A DNA stretch of 13,418 bases from Candidatus Bathyarchaeota archaeon. Its GTDB lineage: Archaea > Thermoproteota > Bathyarchaeia > Bathyarchaeales > Bathycorpusculaceae. The DNA lies in contig DAOUTL010000021.1 in NCBI GenBank assembly GCA_030626685.1, positions 1 to 13,418 on the forward strand, written 5' to 3'. The translations under genes were made by a program, and so were the position numbers. The notes under the pieces are model-generated. The model did no database searches, was not told where the DNA came from, and was given only the letters and a program-made list of their open reading frames with translations. Position 1 is the first letter of the stretch; each line of letters opens with the position of its first letter. Positions 6,932 to 13,401 of the stretch are shown here, in pieces.

Positions 6932-6947
6932 CGAAACGTTTAAACGT
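6932..6947 (+). promoter_or_regulatory. vapBC promoter: TATA box inside a 12-bp palindrome
   Basis: CGAAACGTTTAAACGT places TTTAAA (6939-6944) 37 nt before the vapB ATG, after an A-rich BRE-like stretch. ACGTTTAAACGT (6936-6947) is a perfect palindrome centred on the TATA box. A ribbon-helix-helix dimer bound there would block TBP, which fits the autoregulation known for VapB-VapC complexes. The operator role is inferred. Confidence 0.5.
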
Positions 6948-6980
6948 AGAATTCTAATACTTTTTCTACTTGGTGTTCTC

Positions 6981-7235
6981 ATGCCTGAAACAAAGACTGT
7001 TAAAATCAGTAAAGAAACGTATGCTAAATTATCGGAAATTGCAGGAGAGCTTCAAATGCGGCTAAAGCGTCCCGTTTCTTTAGATGAGGCCATGAAGTAC
7101 TTGATCAGCCTAAGAGGGAAGGGTGTAAGGATCACCGACTTGGCTGGTTCCTGGGATATTTCTGATAGGGAGCTCGCCGAAATCAAAGCTTCGCTCAAAG
7201 AGGCTTGGAAAAGATGGAAACTAACCGAGTCGTAA
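6981..7235 (+). CDS. vapB: VapB-type antitoxin (ribbon-helix-helix)
   Basis: Antitoxin partner of the PIN toxin encoded immediately downstream. It is 84 aa. Residues 5-45 (KTVKISKETYAKLSEIAGEL, then VSLDEAMKYLISL) have the strand-helix-helix pattern of an RHH DNA-binding domain, starting with the basic TVKIS strand. The C-terminal half (WDISDRELAEIKASLKEAWKRW) is a charged amphipathic helix of the sort that wraps the toxin. Its last 22 nt overlap the vapC start, giving coupled translation in which antitoxin is made first. The start has no strong SD; the TATA box 37 nt upstream fits a short leader. VapB is expected to neutralise VapC and repress the operon through the palindromic site. Confidence 0.8.
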   Translation: MPETKTVKISKETYAKLSEIAGELQMRLKRPVSLDEAMKYLISLRGKGVRITDLAGSWDISDRELAEIKASLKEAWKRWKLTES

Positions 7236-7624
7236 TAGACACAGACATTCTGATAGATCTTCTCAGAAACACAACAAAAGTTGTTGACTCCCTCAGCGAA
7301 ATGGAAGCAAAAGGATACTCACTTGCTACAACAATCATAAACGCCTTCGAGCTGTTTCATGGCGCCTACAAATCAAAGAAACGTGAGAAAAATTTGGCTT
7401 CAACAACGACTTTGCTTGAAAGACTTATAATCTTAAAGATGGGACTCACATCAGCCCAAAATGCTGGACGCATATACGCTGAATTAGAAACGGAAGGGCA
7501 ACCAATCGGATTGAGGGATGCCATTATAGGTGCAATCGCCCTAACCAAAGGCTACAGTTTAGCCACAAGAAACGTCGAGCACTTCCAAAAAATTAAAGGT
7601 TTAAATCTTATACCCATTCCTTAA
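7214..7624 (+). CDS. vapC: VapC toxin, PIN-domain ribonuclease
   Basis: PIN endonuclease of 136 aa from ATG 7214. A TTG at 7205 would add three residues (MEK), but the ATG has GGAAAAG just before it and sits four residues ahead of the conserved core. The acidic metal-binding set is complete: D9 in VVIDTDILIDLL, E46 in NAFELFHG, D102 in LRDAIIGAIA and N120 in ATRNVEHF. The toxin should therefore be catalytically competent. VapC proteins cut tRNA or rRNA with Mg2+ or Mn2+ and slow growth when VapB is lost; the target here is unknown. It overlaps vapB by 22 nt. Twelve bases after its stop the degraded repeat copy begins, so the cassette looks inserted next to, or recombined with, the cysteine microgene. 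Confidence 0.88.
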   Translation: METNRVVIDTDILIDLLRNTTKVVDSLSEMEAKGYSLATTIINAFELFHGAYKSKKREKNLASTTTLLERLIILKMGLTSAQNAGRIYAELETEGQPIGLRDAIIGAIALTKGYSLATRNVEHFQKIKGLNLIPIP

Positions 7625-7635
7625 AGCAAAAGACA

Positions 7636-7692
7636 TACTGCCAGAACCAATGCCCATACAACATCCGGCAAGGCGCTAACCGCTACAGCATG
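7636..7692 (+). repeat. Direct repeat copy 2 (decayed fragment of the four-cysteine microgene)
   Basis: Same orientation as 6662-6720. It reads YCQNQCPYNIRQ in the equivalent frame, but a one-base loss removes the RRR-stop ending. Nothing resembling the first half of the gene precedes it; the vapC stop is only 11 nt upstream. It is a 3' fragment, not a second gene. Confidence 0.75.
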
Positions 7693-7710
7693 ACAACAGT
7701 TGCACGCCTT

Positions 7711-8148
7711 TTATCCAACACCTTTCTCTAAAATCTCCCTAATCTTCCTAAGCTCGGCCAGCACCTGGCTGGCCTCTCCAAGGGCAACAGCTTCAACTCC
7801 TGCCTTAACTGCCTCAACGAATTCTCTAGGGTTAAGCAGCAAGTACCAGTTTAACTTGCCGAAGACTAACAGTCTTCCACCCCATTTCAATTTGATTCTA
7901 CCCATTTCATCAAAGTATACGTGATACATTCTAAACGAAATCCCATCCTCATACACTTTGAGTTTGCTAAAGAGGATGGAGTAAAGAAAAAGGAAGAACA
8001 ATGGACCAAAGAAGATAAACATTATAGGCCATAGGGGTACGCCTCTAACTATAGCAAAAACGCCAATTACCATGTAAAAACAGAGAATGCTGAAGATTAA
8101 AATGTGTCAAACAGGAACCGCTCTTGTTTCAAACACGGCTTCCGACAT
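7711..8148 (-). pseudogene. Two-helix membrane protein with PH-like domain, interrupted by an in-frame UGA
   Basis: The uninterrupted part (120 aa from ATG 8073) starts in the middle of a transmembrane helix. Reading back in the same frame gives HILIFSILCFY, one TGA (8109-8107), then MSEAVFETRAVPV from an ATG at 8148. With the UGA read as a sense codon this makes a 145-residue protein. It would have helix 1 (about 15-34), helix 2 (about 39-60), a beta-rich domain like the bacterial PH/DUF304 type (KLKVYEDGISFRMYHVYF, GGRLLVFGKLNWYLLLNP) and a terminal coil ELRKIREILE. A TATA-like box 37 nt before ATG 8148 supports the longer gene. The UGA may be a G-to-A change of a Trp codon, a sequencing error, or a readthrough site. 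Function unknown. Confidence 0.65.
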
Positions 8149-8180
8149 CACCAGCCATATATTAGAGATTTGTCATTTTC

Positions 8181-8190
8181 AGATAAAAAC
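8181..8190 (-). promoter_or_regulatory. TATA-like box for the interrupted membrane gene at 8148
   Basis: The reverse strand reads ACGTTTTTATCTG; the box ends about 34-37 nt before ATG 8148. This is the same distance as at the MscL and vapB genes. It argues that transcription starts ahead of the in-frame UGA, not at the internal ATG 8073. Confidence 0.45.
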
Positions 8191-8211
8191 GTTTCATGCT
8201 TTTCAACAATT

Positions 8212-8219
8212 CTTAAATC
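8212..8219 (+). promoter_or_regulatory. TATA-like box for the gene at 8249
   Basis: AATTCTTAAATCTGAG, with TTAAAT at 8213-8218, lies 31 nt before ATG 8249. It shares CTTAAATC with the MscL promoter at 5910-5917. Together with 8181-8190 it makes this a divergent promoter region. Confidence 0.45.
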
Positions 8220-8248
8220 TGAGATAAAGATTGTTATCTTGAAAGCTT

Positions 8249-8662
8249 ATGGATAAAGCCGAAGCTAAGGGTTCAAAGCCTTGGTGGTGGAAACCCCTCT
8301 GGATAACGGTTCTGCTTACGACGATCGCTTCGGGAGTTGTTGGTTACTTTCTCTTGCACGTTTCTCTAGAGAGAACTGTGGGTGGAGTAGCTCTAACCTT
8401 CCTAATGATTGGTTTCGCATATTACATACGCGTTAGACCCTCCAGGAAAGTGAACAGAGGCTTATACATACTCTTTGGGATTACACCCATCGGATTCCTT
8501 TTATGGATAATTTACGGCTTAACCATCGGTCGCTGGCTAACCACCCATCTGGGAGTCTGACCTTCCCTCATCATAAGTTTCATCGTGCCCTACATTACAG
8601 GAGCATTTATAGGTGACTGGATAGGCAAGCGAAGAAACTATCGCCTCCCACTGAGTCCTTAA
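8249..8662 (+). pseudogene. Four-helix small membrane protein interrupted by an in-frame UGA
   Basis: From ATG 8249 the gene encodes 103 aa with three hydrophobic helices (about 16-34, 44-61 and 70-92), then meets TGA at 8558-8560. The same frame continues for 33 more sense codons (PSLIISFIVPYITGAFIGDW, then IGKRRNYRLPLSP) to a TAA at 8660-8662. The continuation is clearly protein-like: a fourth membrane helix followed by a positively charged tail. The full protein would be 137 aa. The TGA lies in GTC-TGA-CCT, very like GTT-TGA-CAC in the divergent neighbour. It could be a nonsense mutation, a sequencing error or readthrough. I recognise no named family. The basic WKP start and KRR end suggest both termini face the cytoplasm. 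Confidence 0.62.
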
Positions 8663-8740
8663 AAACTCTCAAATCAAGTCACTATGGAGAGAGAAAGAAG
8701 ATTTTAAAATTTCGCGAAACAATTGTAATGATGTTGTGGG

Positions 8741-9210
8741 TCAAACATATGTCTCCGAGATAATTTTAGATAACTCTTCAGGTTTGTTTGTTGGTACGAG
8801 AAAGCTTTTCCCGGCTTTTCCAGTTATTTTGACAGCGTTGCCAGCTTTGAAGTTGGGCAAATCGTTTTCCCCAGCCTCAACATCACACCACAGTACAGAG
8901 GAAGCCTCGTCCTCGCGGGCACGCATGAATCTATCTCTCTGGCAGGAATTGCCTTCTTCAAGATTCCGTAACCAACTCTGACACTTTCTTTGTTTACTTG
9001 AATCTCTACTTTGCGAAAGTTTAAAACAATAGGAATAAAAATTGCATCGAGAAGTAGAAAGACGTACAAAATTGCCGTGGGTGGCCTCTCAAAAGCGTAT
9101 CCAAAATTTCCTCTCCCCAGCAGAGCGGTTGAAGAAACCACAACCACAGCCACTACAACAGTCCATATCCACCAGTTCAACCAAACTTGCTCTCGATAAC
9201 CCGCATACAT
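8741..9210 (-). pseudogene. Two-helix membrane protein with PH-like domain, split by a frameshift
   Basis: From ATG 9210 the frame gives helix 1 (about 12-32), helix 2 (about 46-63), then a beta-rich stretch (RKVEIQVNKESVRVGYGILK) up to RLG at residue 114. It then goes out of frame to a TAA at 8824. The other frame carries the natural end: ENDLPNFKAGNAVKITGKAG, then KSFLVPTNKPEELSKIISE and TYV, stopping at 8741. This is the usual ending of a small PH/DUF304-like domain. Restoring one base in the GGGGAAAA run (8865-8872 on plus) joins the halves into about 156 aa. The architecture matches the gene at 7711-8148, so the two are likely paralogues. Either real decay or a homopolymer sequencing error; function unknown. 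Confidence 0.68.
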
Positions 9211-9242
9211 CCAATTTTCCTAAATAAAAGAGAAAGAAGTCA

Positions 9243-9257
9243 CGTAAAATTTTTACG
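9243..9257 (-). promoter_or_regulatory. AT-rich palindrome between the MFS gene and the PH-like gene
   Basis: CGTAAAA-T-TTTTACG is a perfect 7+7 inverted repeat with one central base. It lies 33-47 nt upstream of ATG 9210 on the minus strand, so it may act as the TATA region of that gene. It also sits 20 nt past the end of the MFS gene and could equally mark its 3' end. Confidence 0.35.
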
Positions 9258-9276
9258 GCTCAAACAAACCACCCAA

Positions 9277-10524
9277 TTAAGCGCCTACTCGCTTCTCGGG
9301 TTCATGTATGAGAAACAGAACTATGATGAAAGCTGGAATAACCAATCCAAGCGTTACGTAAAAGGGCGACTGAGGAACGGGGCTTACGTAGAGATAGTTA
9401 CCCAGCAACATGCCCAACCCCATCGCAATGTAGCCAACAAAGTTTCTGAAACCAACCACCTTACCCCTGTTCACCGGATGCACAAGGTCTGCTGAAAGCG
9501 CCGTCGCCGAAGACATTATCAACATGTGGGCAAATCCGAACATAGCCATAGCAATCATGAGGGTTAAGAGGGTTCCATTAACAAAAATTAACGTAGCCGC
9601 GCCGAGGACGAATAAGCCGAGAACCAGCGGAATCTTCCTTCCAACCTTGTCCACCATCTTGCCAATTGGGATAGAAGCCACAATCATGGTCAACAAAAGC
9701 GGAATGAAGACAAGCCACCACTGCTCCTCAGGTATTCCAAGCACATCCCTTGCGTAGAGCGCGTTAATCACATTAGTAATCGACAGTCCAAACCTTACCA
9801 AAGTCTGAACAGCGAACAGCCATAACATTGACCGCGGCACGACCTTCCAAACGTTGAAGCTTTCTTTAATGGCCTTCGGATACGAAGAGATAAAATAGCG
9901 GAAGCGAGTTGGCTCCCCGTTCGTTATCGTTTCCTTCAACCTAAGCCGCCACACCGCTGCAATAAGGAAAAGAGCTGTCACTGTTAGATAGACTATTCTC
10001 ATACTCATGACCAGCCCAAACTGCAGCAACAGAAAACCTGCAATTATAGGACCAGGAGTGTTGAAGGTGCCGTGAATAAGCTGTATAATTGAAGAGCCCA
10101 TGCCTCTGCGCTCTGGAGGAAGCGAATCTTGAACCATTGCAAACAGCGCCGGCTGATAGATTAGACAGAGGCTGCTCACAATCGACCCTAACAAAATGAA
10201 GTGCCATGTCGGAGCAAATGCAAAAAACAGATATGACAGAGCAATTCCAAACGTCATAGTCGTAATGAGCCAACGCCTTCCATACTTATCTGCAAGGTAA
10301 CCGCCGGGGAAGGCTACAGCCGCCATCGCCAAGAAGTTCGCAAGACCAATCAACCCCAAGGCCACACCTGTTCCGCCTAGGGCTTCCACGTAATACTGAA
10401 AGTTTGGGGCAGGCATCTCCATGGCGAGGTCCATTATCATCCAGCTCACGACGAGAATCCTATAGTTGCCTGTAATGAACGAGAACTCCCGTCTAAGAAC
10501 GTCCCATAACCCCATAAACTTCAC
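9277..10524 (-). CDS. Major facilitator superfamily transporter, probable drug/metabolite exporter
   Basis: Membrane carrier of 415 aa with twelve predicted helices in two halves, normal for the family. The MFS motif A appears after helix 2 as GGYLADKYGRRWLIT (about residues 74-88). The equivalent of the second half is PIGKMVDKVGRKIPLVLG. PPERRGMGSSI follows helix 4, as in many MFS exporters. The gene opens with a GTG at 10524. An ATG three codons later (10515) is an alternative, with GTGA 6 nt before it. A TATA-like CTTATATTAG lies about 31 nt upstream. The family couples substrate movement to protons or other gradients; the substrate cannot be read from the sequence. It stands alone, downstream of the provirus edge and upstream of the frameshifted PH-like gene. 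Confidence 0.88.
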   Translation of the reverse strand: MKFMGLWDVLRREFSFITGNYRILVVSWMIMDLAMEMPAPNFQYYVEALGGTGVALGLIGLANFLAMAAVAFPGGYLADKYGRRWLITTMTFGIALSYLFFAFAPTWHFILLGSIVSSLCLIYQPALFAMVQDSLPPERRGMGSSIIQLIHGTFNTPGPIIAGFLLLQFGLVMSMRIVYLTVTALFLIAAVWRLRLKETITNGEPTRFRYFISSYPKAIKESFNVWKVVPRSMLWLFAVQTLVRFGLSITNVINALYARDVLGIPEEQWWLVFIPLLLTMIVASIPIGKMVDKVGRKIPLVLGLFVLGAATLIFVNGTLLTLMIAMAMFGFAHMLIMSSATALSADLVHPVNRGKVVGFRNFVGYIAMGLGMLLGNYLYVSPVPQSPFYVTLGLVIPAFIIVLFLIHEPEKRVGA

Positions 10525-10554
10525 TCTTTTTTTCTCGAATCATGAACACCCGCT

Positions 10555-10564
10555 AATATAAGGC
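10555..10564 (-). promoter_or_regulatory. TATA-like box of the MFS gene
   Basis: The reverse strand reads GCCTTATATTAGC, ending 31 nt before the GTG start and 40 nt before the alternative ATG. This is a good archaeal TATA match at the right distance. Confidence 0.5.
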
Positions 10565-10690
10565 TTAACTTCTGCACACATCGTTATTCATGACAATTAA
10601 AATTACCAGCAGCTATTCCTCTAACAAAAAGAAAACACCTTACGTATCCAATCTCAATAGACCAGTGGATTCTCATGAATAAGGAGTAAT

Positions 10691-10740
10691 ATGCCAACTT
10701 TAGTTTGTCCAGTATGTGGCAAAGAGTTCCAATTTACAGC
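10691..10740 (+). pseudogene. Start of a CPxCG zinc-knuckle protein, cut off at the provirus edge
   Basis: ATG 10691 has a strong SD (AAGGAG, 4 nt spacing) and codes MPTLVCPVCGKEFQFTA, a typical zinc-knuckle opening with CPVCGKEF. The same frame stays open to 10948, but from 10741 it lies wholly on the antisense of the portal gene and loses protein character. A natural second cysteine pair is absent. The simplest reading is a small zinc-finger gene whose 3' part was replaced when the viral segment arrived or was rearranged. Alternatively it is a viral gene truncated by later deletion. The flanking 10565-10690 shows no other gene. Confidence 0.45.
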
Positions 10741-11964
10741 TTATACCTTCCTCATTGCTCTCCCAGATTCCTCATTTGATAACGTCTCAATTTTCCAGCC
10801 GAACTCAATGAGCATCTTTCTAACTTCTTCTTTTGATAAAACTCCCAACTCAAACGCTTTCAATATGTCTGACGCAACAAGCTCAGGCTCTTTTTGTGTG
10901 CCCCAGTTTAAGCGAACCTTAGCTTCAGCTTGGTCTAACCCCGCTTGATTCAAAACAGAAGAGAAAATGTCTCTTTCCACTTGCCGCTTAATATAGCGTT
11001 GAATAGGCTTGATGAGCATGTTTTGAAGCTCTAAGGCTGCCTTGGCTGAAGCCTCCGTGAAGCCTGGAGTGCTGAAAAGCCTCGGCAGCGGGGTTTCGCA
11101 TCCGAGGTAAAACTGGTTTATTATGTGCTCAACATAGTATTCAAATCGCGCCCTAGGGTCAAGCGTAACGGGTTTTATGTCACCTTTCCCGCTGTAGAAG
11201 AGCCATGCACCTTCTTCAGAACGGCTTTTGATGGCTCTCTCAAACTTTTGAATTGTTGCCTCGTCTGCTTTCTCAAGCAGAGCCAGAACGTCTGGACCGG
11301 CATACTTCTCAAAAATTTTCGGCATAATCTTCTCTATTTTCGCCTTCATCCAAGCATAGGCTGGCCTCCTATCAGACTGGAAAACAAGAGAATGCAAAAG
11401 AACCTGCAAGACGCCTGTTCCGAAACCAGACAAGCCAACACGGTTAATCCGCCAGTGAATTACGGCTTCAGGCTCAAGGGTTTCTCCTCCATAACTGCGG
11501 CGGAGCTTGTAACCCTCAACCTTGTAGGGAATTTTCAGGCCATTGCTTTGTATGTGGCTTTGCTCAATCCTTTCTATAGCATCCACGGGAAGCCTATGTA
11601 AGTCTCTAAGCCTTTCAGGCGTGATTTTAAGCCAGAAGTCGTTTCCACAGGCGATGAGCACACGAGCCATATCATTCAGTAAAGTATCTAAATTAACGTC
11701 TTCGTTGAATTGATCTACAACACTTTTCGCCTCTTCAGCTCTATCATATCTTTCGGTGACTGTTGTGTAGAATCCCATGCCAACGGCTGAAGCCGCAAGC
11801 AGATCCACACTTGCCTTGCACGTTGGATCCCTCTCGTAAAGCTTCATTACGTCAGCCAGCGGAATGCTTGGGGTCTCATAAATTGCGGCAGACTGCGGAA
11901 CAGCGTATCCACTTCTTGTTTTACGCGAAAAAGCCTCAAACAAGCGCTTCAAAACGTTACTCAA
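10741..11964 (-). CDS. Phage/virus portal protein (HK97-like head-tail virus)
   Basis: Portal proteins form the dodecameric ring at one capsid vertex through which DNA is packaged and ejected. The product is 407 aa, a usual length. Family-like features are IPLADVMKLYERDPTCKASV near the N-terminus, NDFWLKI (about 117-123), the segment EAVIHWRINRVG...GFGTGVLQVLL (about 170-195), a helical stem around YAWMKAKIEKIMPKIFEKYA, and the C-terminal EVRKMLIEFGW. The start is a TTG at 11964, directly after the TGA of the winged-helix gene, with GGAGGG about 10 nt upstream. It is the last gene of the viral operon, and its 3' end abuts the interrupted zinc-knuckle gene. No tail or terminase gene follows. 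Confidence 0.82.
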   Translation of the reverse strand: MSNVLKRLFEAFSRKTRSGYAVPQSAAIYETPSIPLADVMKLYERDPTCKASVDLLAASAVGMGFYTTVTERYDRAEEAKSVVDQFNEDVNLDTLLNDMARVLIACGNDFWLKITPERLRDLHRLPVDAIERIEQSHIQSNGLKIPYKVEGYKLRRSYGGETLEPEAVIHWRINRVGLSGFGTGVLQVLLHSLVFQSDRRPAYAWMKAKIEKIMPKIFEKYAGPDVLALLEKADEATIQKFERAIKSRSEEGAWLFYSGKGDIKPVTLDPRARFEYYVEHIINQFYLGCETPLPRLFSTPGFTEASAKAALELQNMLIKPIQRYIKRQVERDIFSSVLNQAGLDQAEAKVRLNWGTQKEPELVASDILKAFELGVLSKEEVRKMLIEFGWKIETLSNEESGRAMRKV

Positions 11965-12204
11965 TCATAATCCCTCCAGAAGTTTACGTCCCCTTTCAGT
12001 GATTATGTAGGGAGCCCTATGCTCCCGCCCGCTTTTCTCCACGTAGCCATTCTGAACAAGATAGCGGAATATCCCCTCAAAGGTGCCGTGGGTGCCGCAC
12101 CGCCTAACGGTCCTCTTCTCAAGCTCCGTTCTACCCAAAGGACTCTTCCTAAGCTCGTTCAACACTATTTTTGCAAGATGCAATCTTTCACGTAACCTTC
12201 TCAT
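11965..12204 (-). CDS. Small winged-helix protein of the provirus
   Basis: 79 aa. Residues 5-60 form a helix-turn-helix set: LAKIVLNELRKSPLGRTELE, then GIFRYLVQNGYVEKS. A beta-wing and terminal helix follow (HRAPYIITERGRKLLEGL). The pattern fits the PadR/ArsR-like winged-helix fold, so DNA binding is likely. The start ATG has GAGGT about 9 nt upstream and overlaps the end of the zinc-ribbon gene by 17 nt; its stop touches the portal start. A DNA-binding regulator inside a head-gene operon is unusual. It may control late genes or act in packaging as a small-terminase-like DNA binder, but the sequence does not decide this. Confidence 0.7.
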   Translation of the reverse strand: MRRLRERLHLAKIVLNELRKSPLGRTELEKRTVRRCGTHGTFEGIFRYLVQNGYVEKSGREHRAPYIITERGRKLLEGL

Positions 12205-12454
12205 TCAGCCTGACCTCCACGGGTTTTTGAGTGCTATAAAAGGGGGGAGAATGATTAGCGCAAACCATTAGGATAGCGAAGTCGCGCTTGCCGTCCATGC
12301 CGTAAGCGTTCGGCGCCAAATCCGGCGCGAAAGGCTTCATTTCAGCCCCACACAACGGACAGTAACGCCAGCAGTCGCACACAACAATGTCGCCTTTACG
12401 CTGTGAATAATGCTTTTTTCCACAGTTAGGACAATTGGCTTCAAATCTTGGCAA
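12188..12454 (-). CDS. Zinc-ribbon protein of the provirus, 88 aa
   Basis: Small protein with cysteine pairs CPNCG (C8, C11) and CPLCG (C32, C35), plus C26 and C28 in CDCW between them, enough for one zinc ribbon. The second half (FAPDLAPNAYGMDGKRDF, then HSPPFYSTQKPVEVRL) is not a known catalytic domain. The start is a TTG at 12454, the only start upstream of the first cysteine pair, with a weak AGGTTAG before it. It lies 20 nt after the capsid gene and overlaps the winged-helix gene by 17 nt, so it is co-transcribed with structural genes. Its role is unknown; a head-completion or regulatory accessory is possible. Confidence 0.68.
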   Translation of the reverse strand: MPRFEANCPNCGKKHYSQRKGDIVVCDCWRYCPLCGAEMKPFAPDLAPNAYGMDGKRDFAILMVCANHSPPFYSTQKPVEVRLNEKVT

Positions 12455-12474
12455 TTTATTCTAACCTGGACGGT

Positions 12475-13401
12475 TTAGAGACTTGTCTTTATCCCAGTCA
12501 TTTTTGCAACCGCGTTAGCTCGTAAGACGCCTAAGCCGAAGCGTGTAGTTGCACGGACACCGAATTTGCCTGTCCTCGGCTCTTCCCAGTCCTCAACTGT
12601 TACGTCTCTGCGCAGGAGCATGGTTGCTGCCACGCGCGTATCAATGGCATAAGCTGTTCCGTTAGTCACTAAGGTGCTGGCTTGAACTTTCATGCCTAAA
12701 ACGCTTGTAACAATTCCCTGTTCAATATTTGTTTGAGCAGAAGGCAAGTATTGCGCATGAATGAACTTGTCATCGCTTAAAAGCTGATGCAGCTGTGTTT
12801 CATGAACCACCAAGACCGTGGGACGCCAGTTCTCGCCACGAACCGCGTTGTGAAGCTTAAGCAGGTCAGCCCAAGCCATTGCTGTACCACCTTGAGCAAT
12901 TGCGGAACCTCCAGCTAAATCGGCGTCTGCGATAGCTCCGTAAAGAGCCAGAATCTTCTCTGTTTCCGTTTCGCCTAAGGCTCTGCCGACCTTTTCAACC
13001 ATGTTATCCATAACGTTCCACGTAGCATCTTCAACAAACTCGCGTGTCCATTCCTCTGCTGATTCTGCAAGCTGATCCGTGTGAATGTCAACTGTGCTGT
13101 GTTTTTTACCGCTTAACCTTGTAGTGGCTCCTTCAGCATAACTGTACGCTACGCCTTTGACGTCAAGCGGAAACCTTTCCATCGTCTCAGTTGTGGGCCT
13201 CACATCTATGATGTTTCTGCCGATGAGTTCGGGATAAGCAGCTTCAACAAGCGTATCGTGCATACGCCCTAAGCCGCCAACCACGTCACTGAACAAGCCT
13301 TCCCGGACCCCGATGTCGATGTATCGCTTGAAAAACGGATGTGCAGCTGCTTTTTCCTTTAGGCTTTCGTAAAACTGCTTGTATTCGCTGTCTTTCTCCA
13401 T
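12475..13401 (-). CDS. Major capsid protein, HK97-fold type
   Basis: Shell protein of a head-tail virus, 308 aa. The features fit HK97-like capsids. There is an N-terminal helical arm (about 1-45). An E-loop-like region rich in Gly/Thr follows (VAYSYAEGATTRLSGKKHST). The long spine helix AEEWTREFVEDATWNVMDNM with MVEKVGRALGETETEKILA comes next. Last is a P/A-domain segment with VLVVHETQLHQLL, VLGMKVQASTLV and a terminal RFGLGVLRANAVAKMTGI. The end matches the usual capsid terminus 'v..rfg..v..p.ai..i'. The ATG at 13401 is complete and overlaps a stop in another frame (TAATG), so an upstream gene probably precedes it. No maturation protease is visible in the window. Confidence 0.8.
   Translation of the reverse strand: MEKDSEYKQFYESLKEKAAAHPFFKRYIDIGVREGLFSDVVGGLGRMHDTLVEAAYPELIGRNIIDVRPTTETMERFPLDVKGVAYSYAEGATTRLSGKKHSTVDIHTDQLAESAEEWTREFVEDATWNVMDNMVEKVGRALGETETEKILALYGAIADADLAGGSAIAQGGTAMAWADLLKLHNAVRGENWRPTVLVVHETQLHQLLSDDKFIHAQYLPSAQTNIEQGIVTSVLGMKVQASTLVTNGTAYAIDTRVAATMLLRRDVTVEDWEEPRTGKFGVRATTRFGLGVLRANAVAKMTGIKTSL

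Noticed and set aside
9941..10273. Minus-strand 110-codon frame within the MFS gene
   Set aside because: Alternative frame of a clear twelve-helix transporter on the same strand; no family features.
10691..10948. Full 85-codon reading of the zinc-knuckle gene
   Set aside because: Beyond 10740 it is purely antisense to the portal gene; only the beginning is credible.
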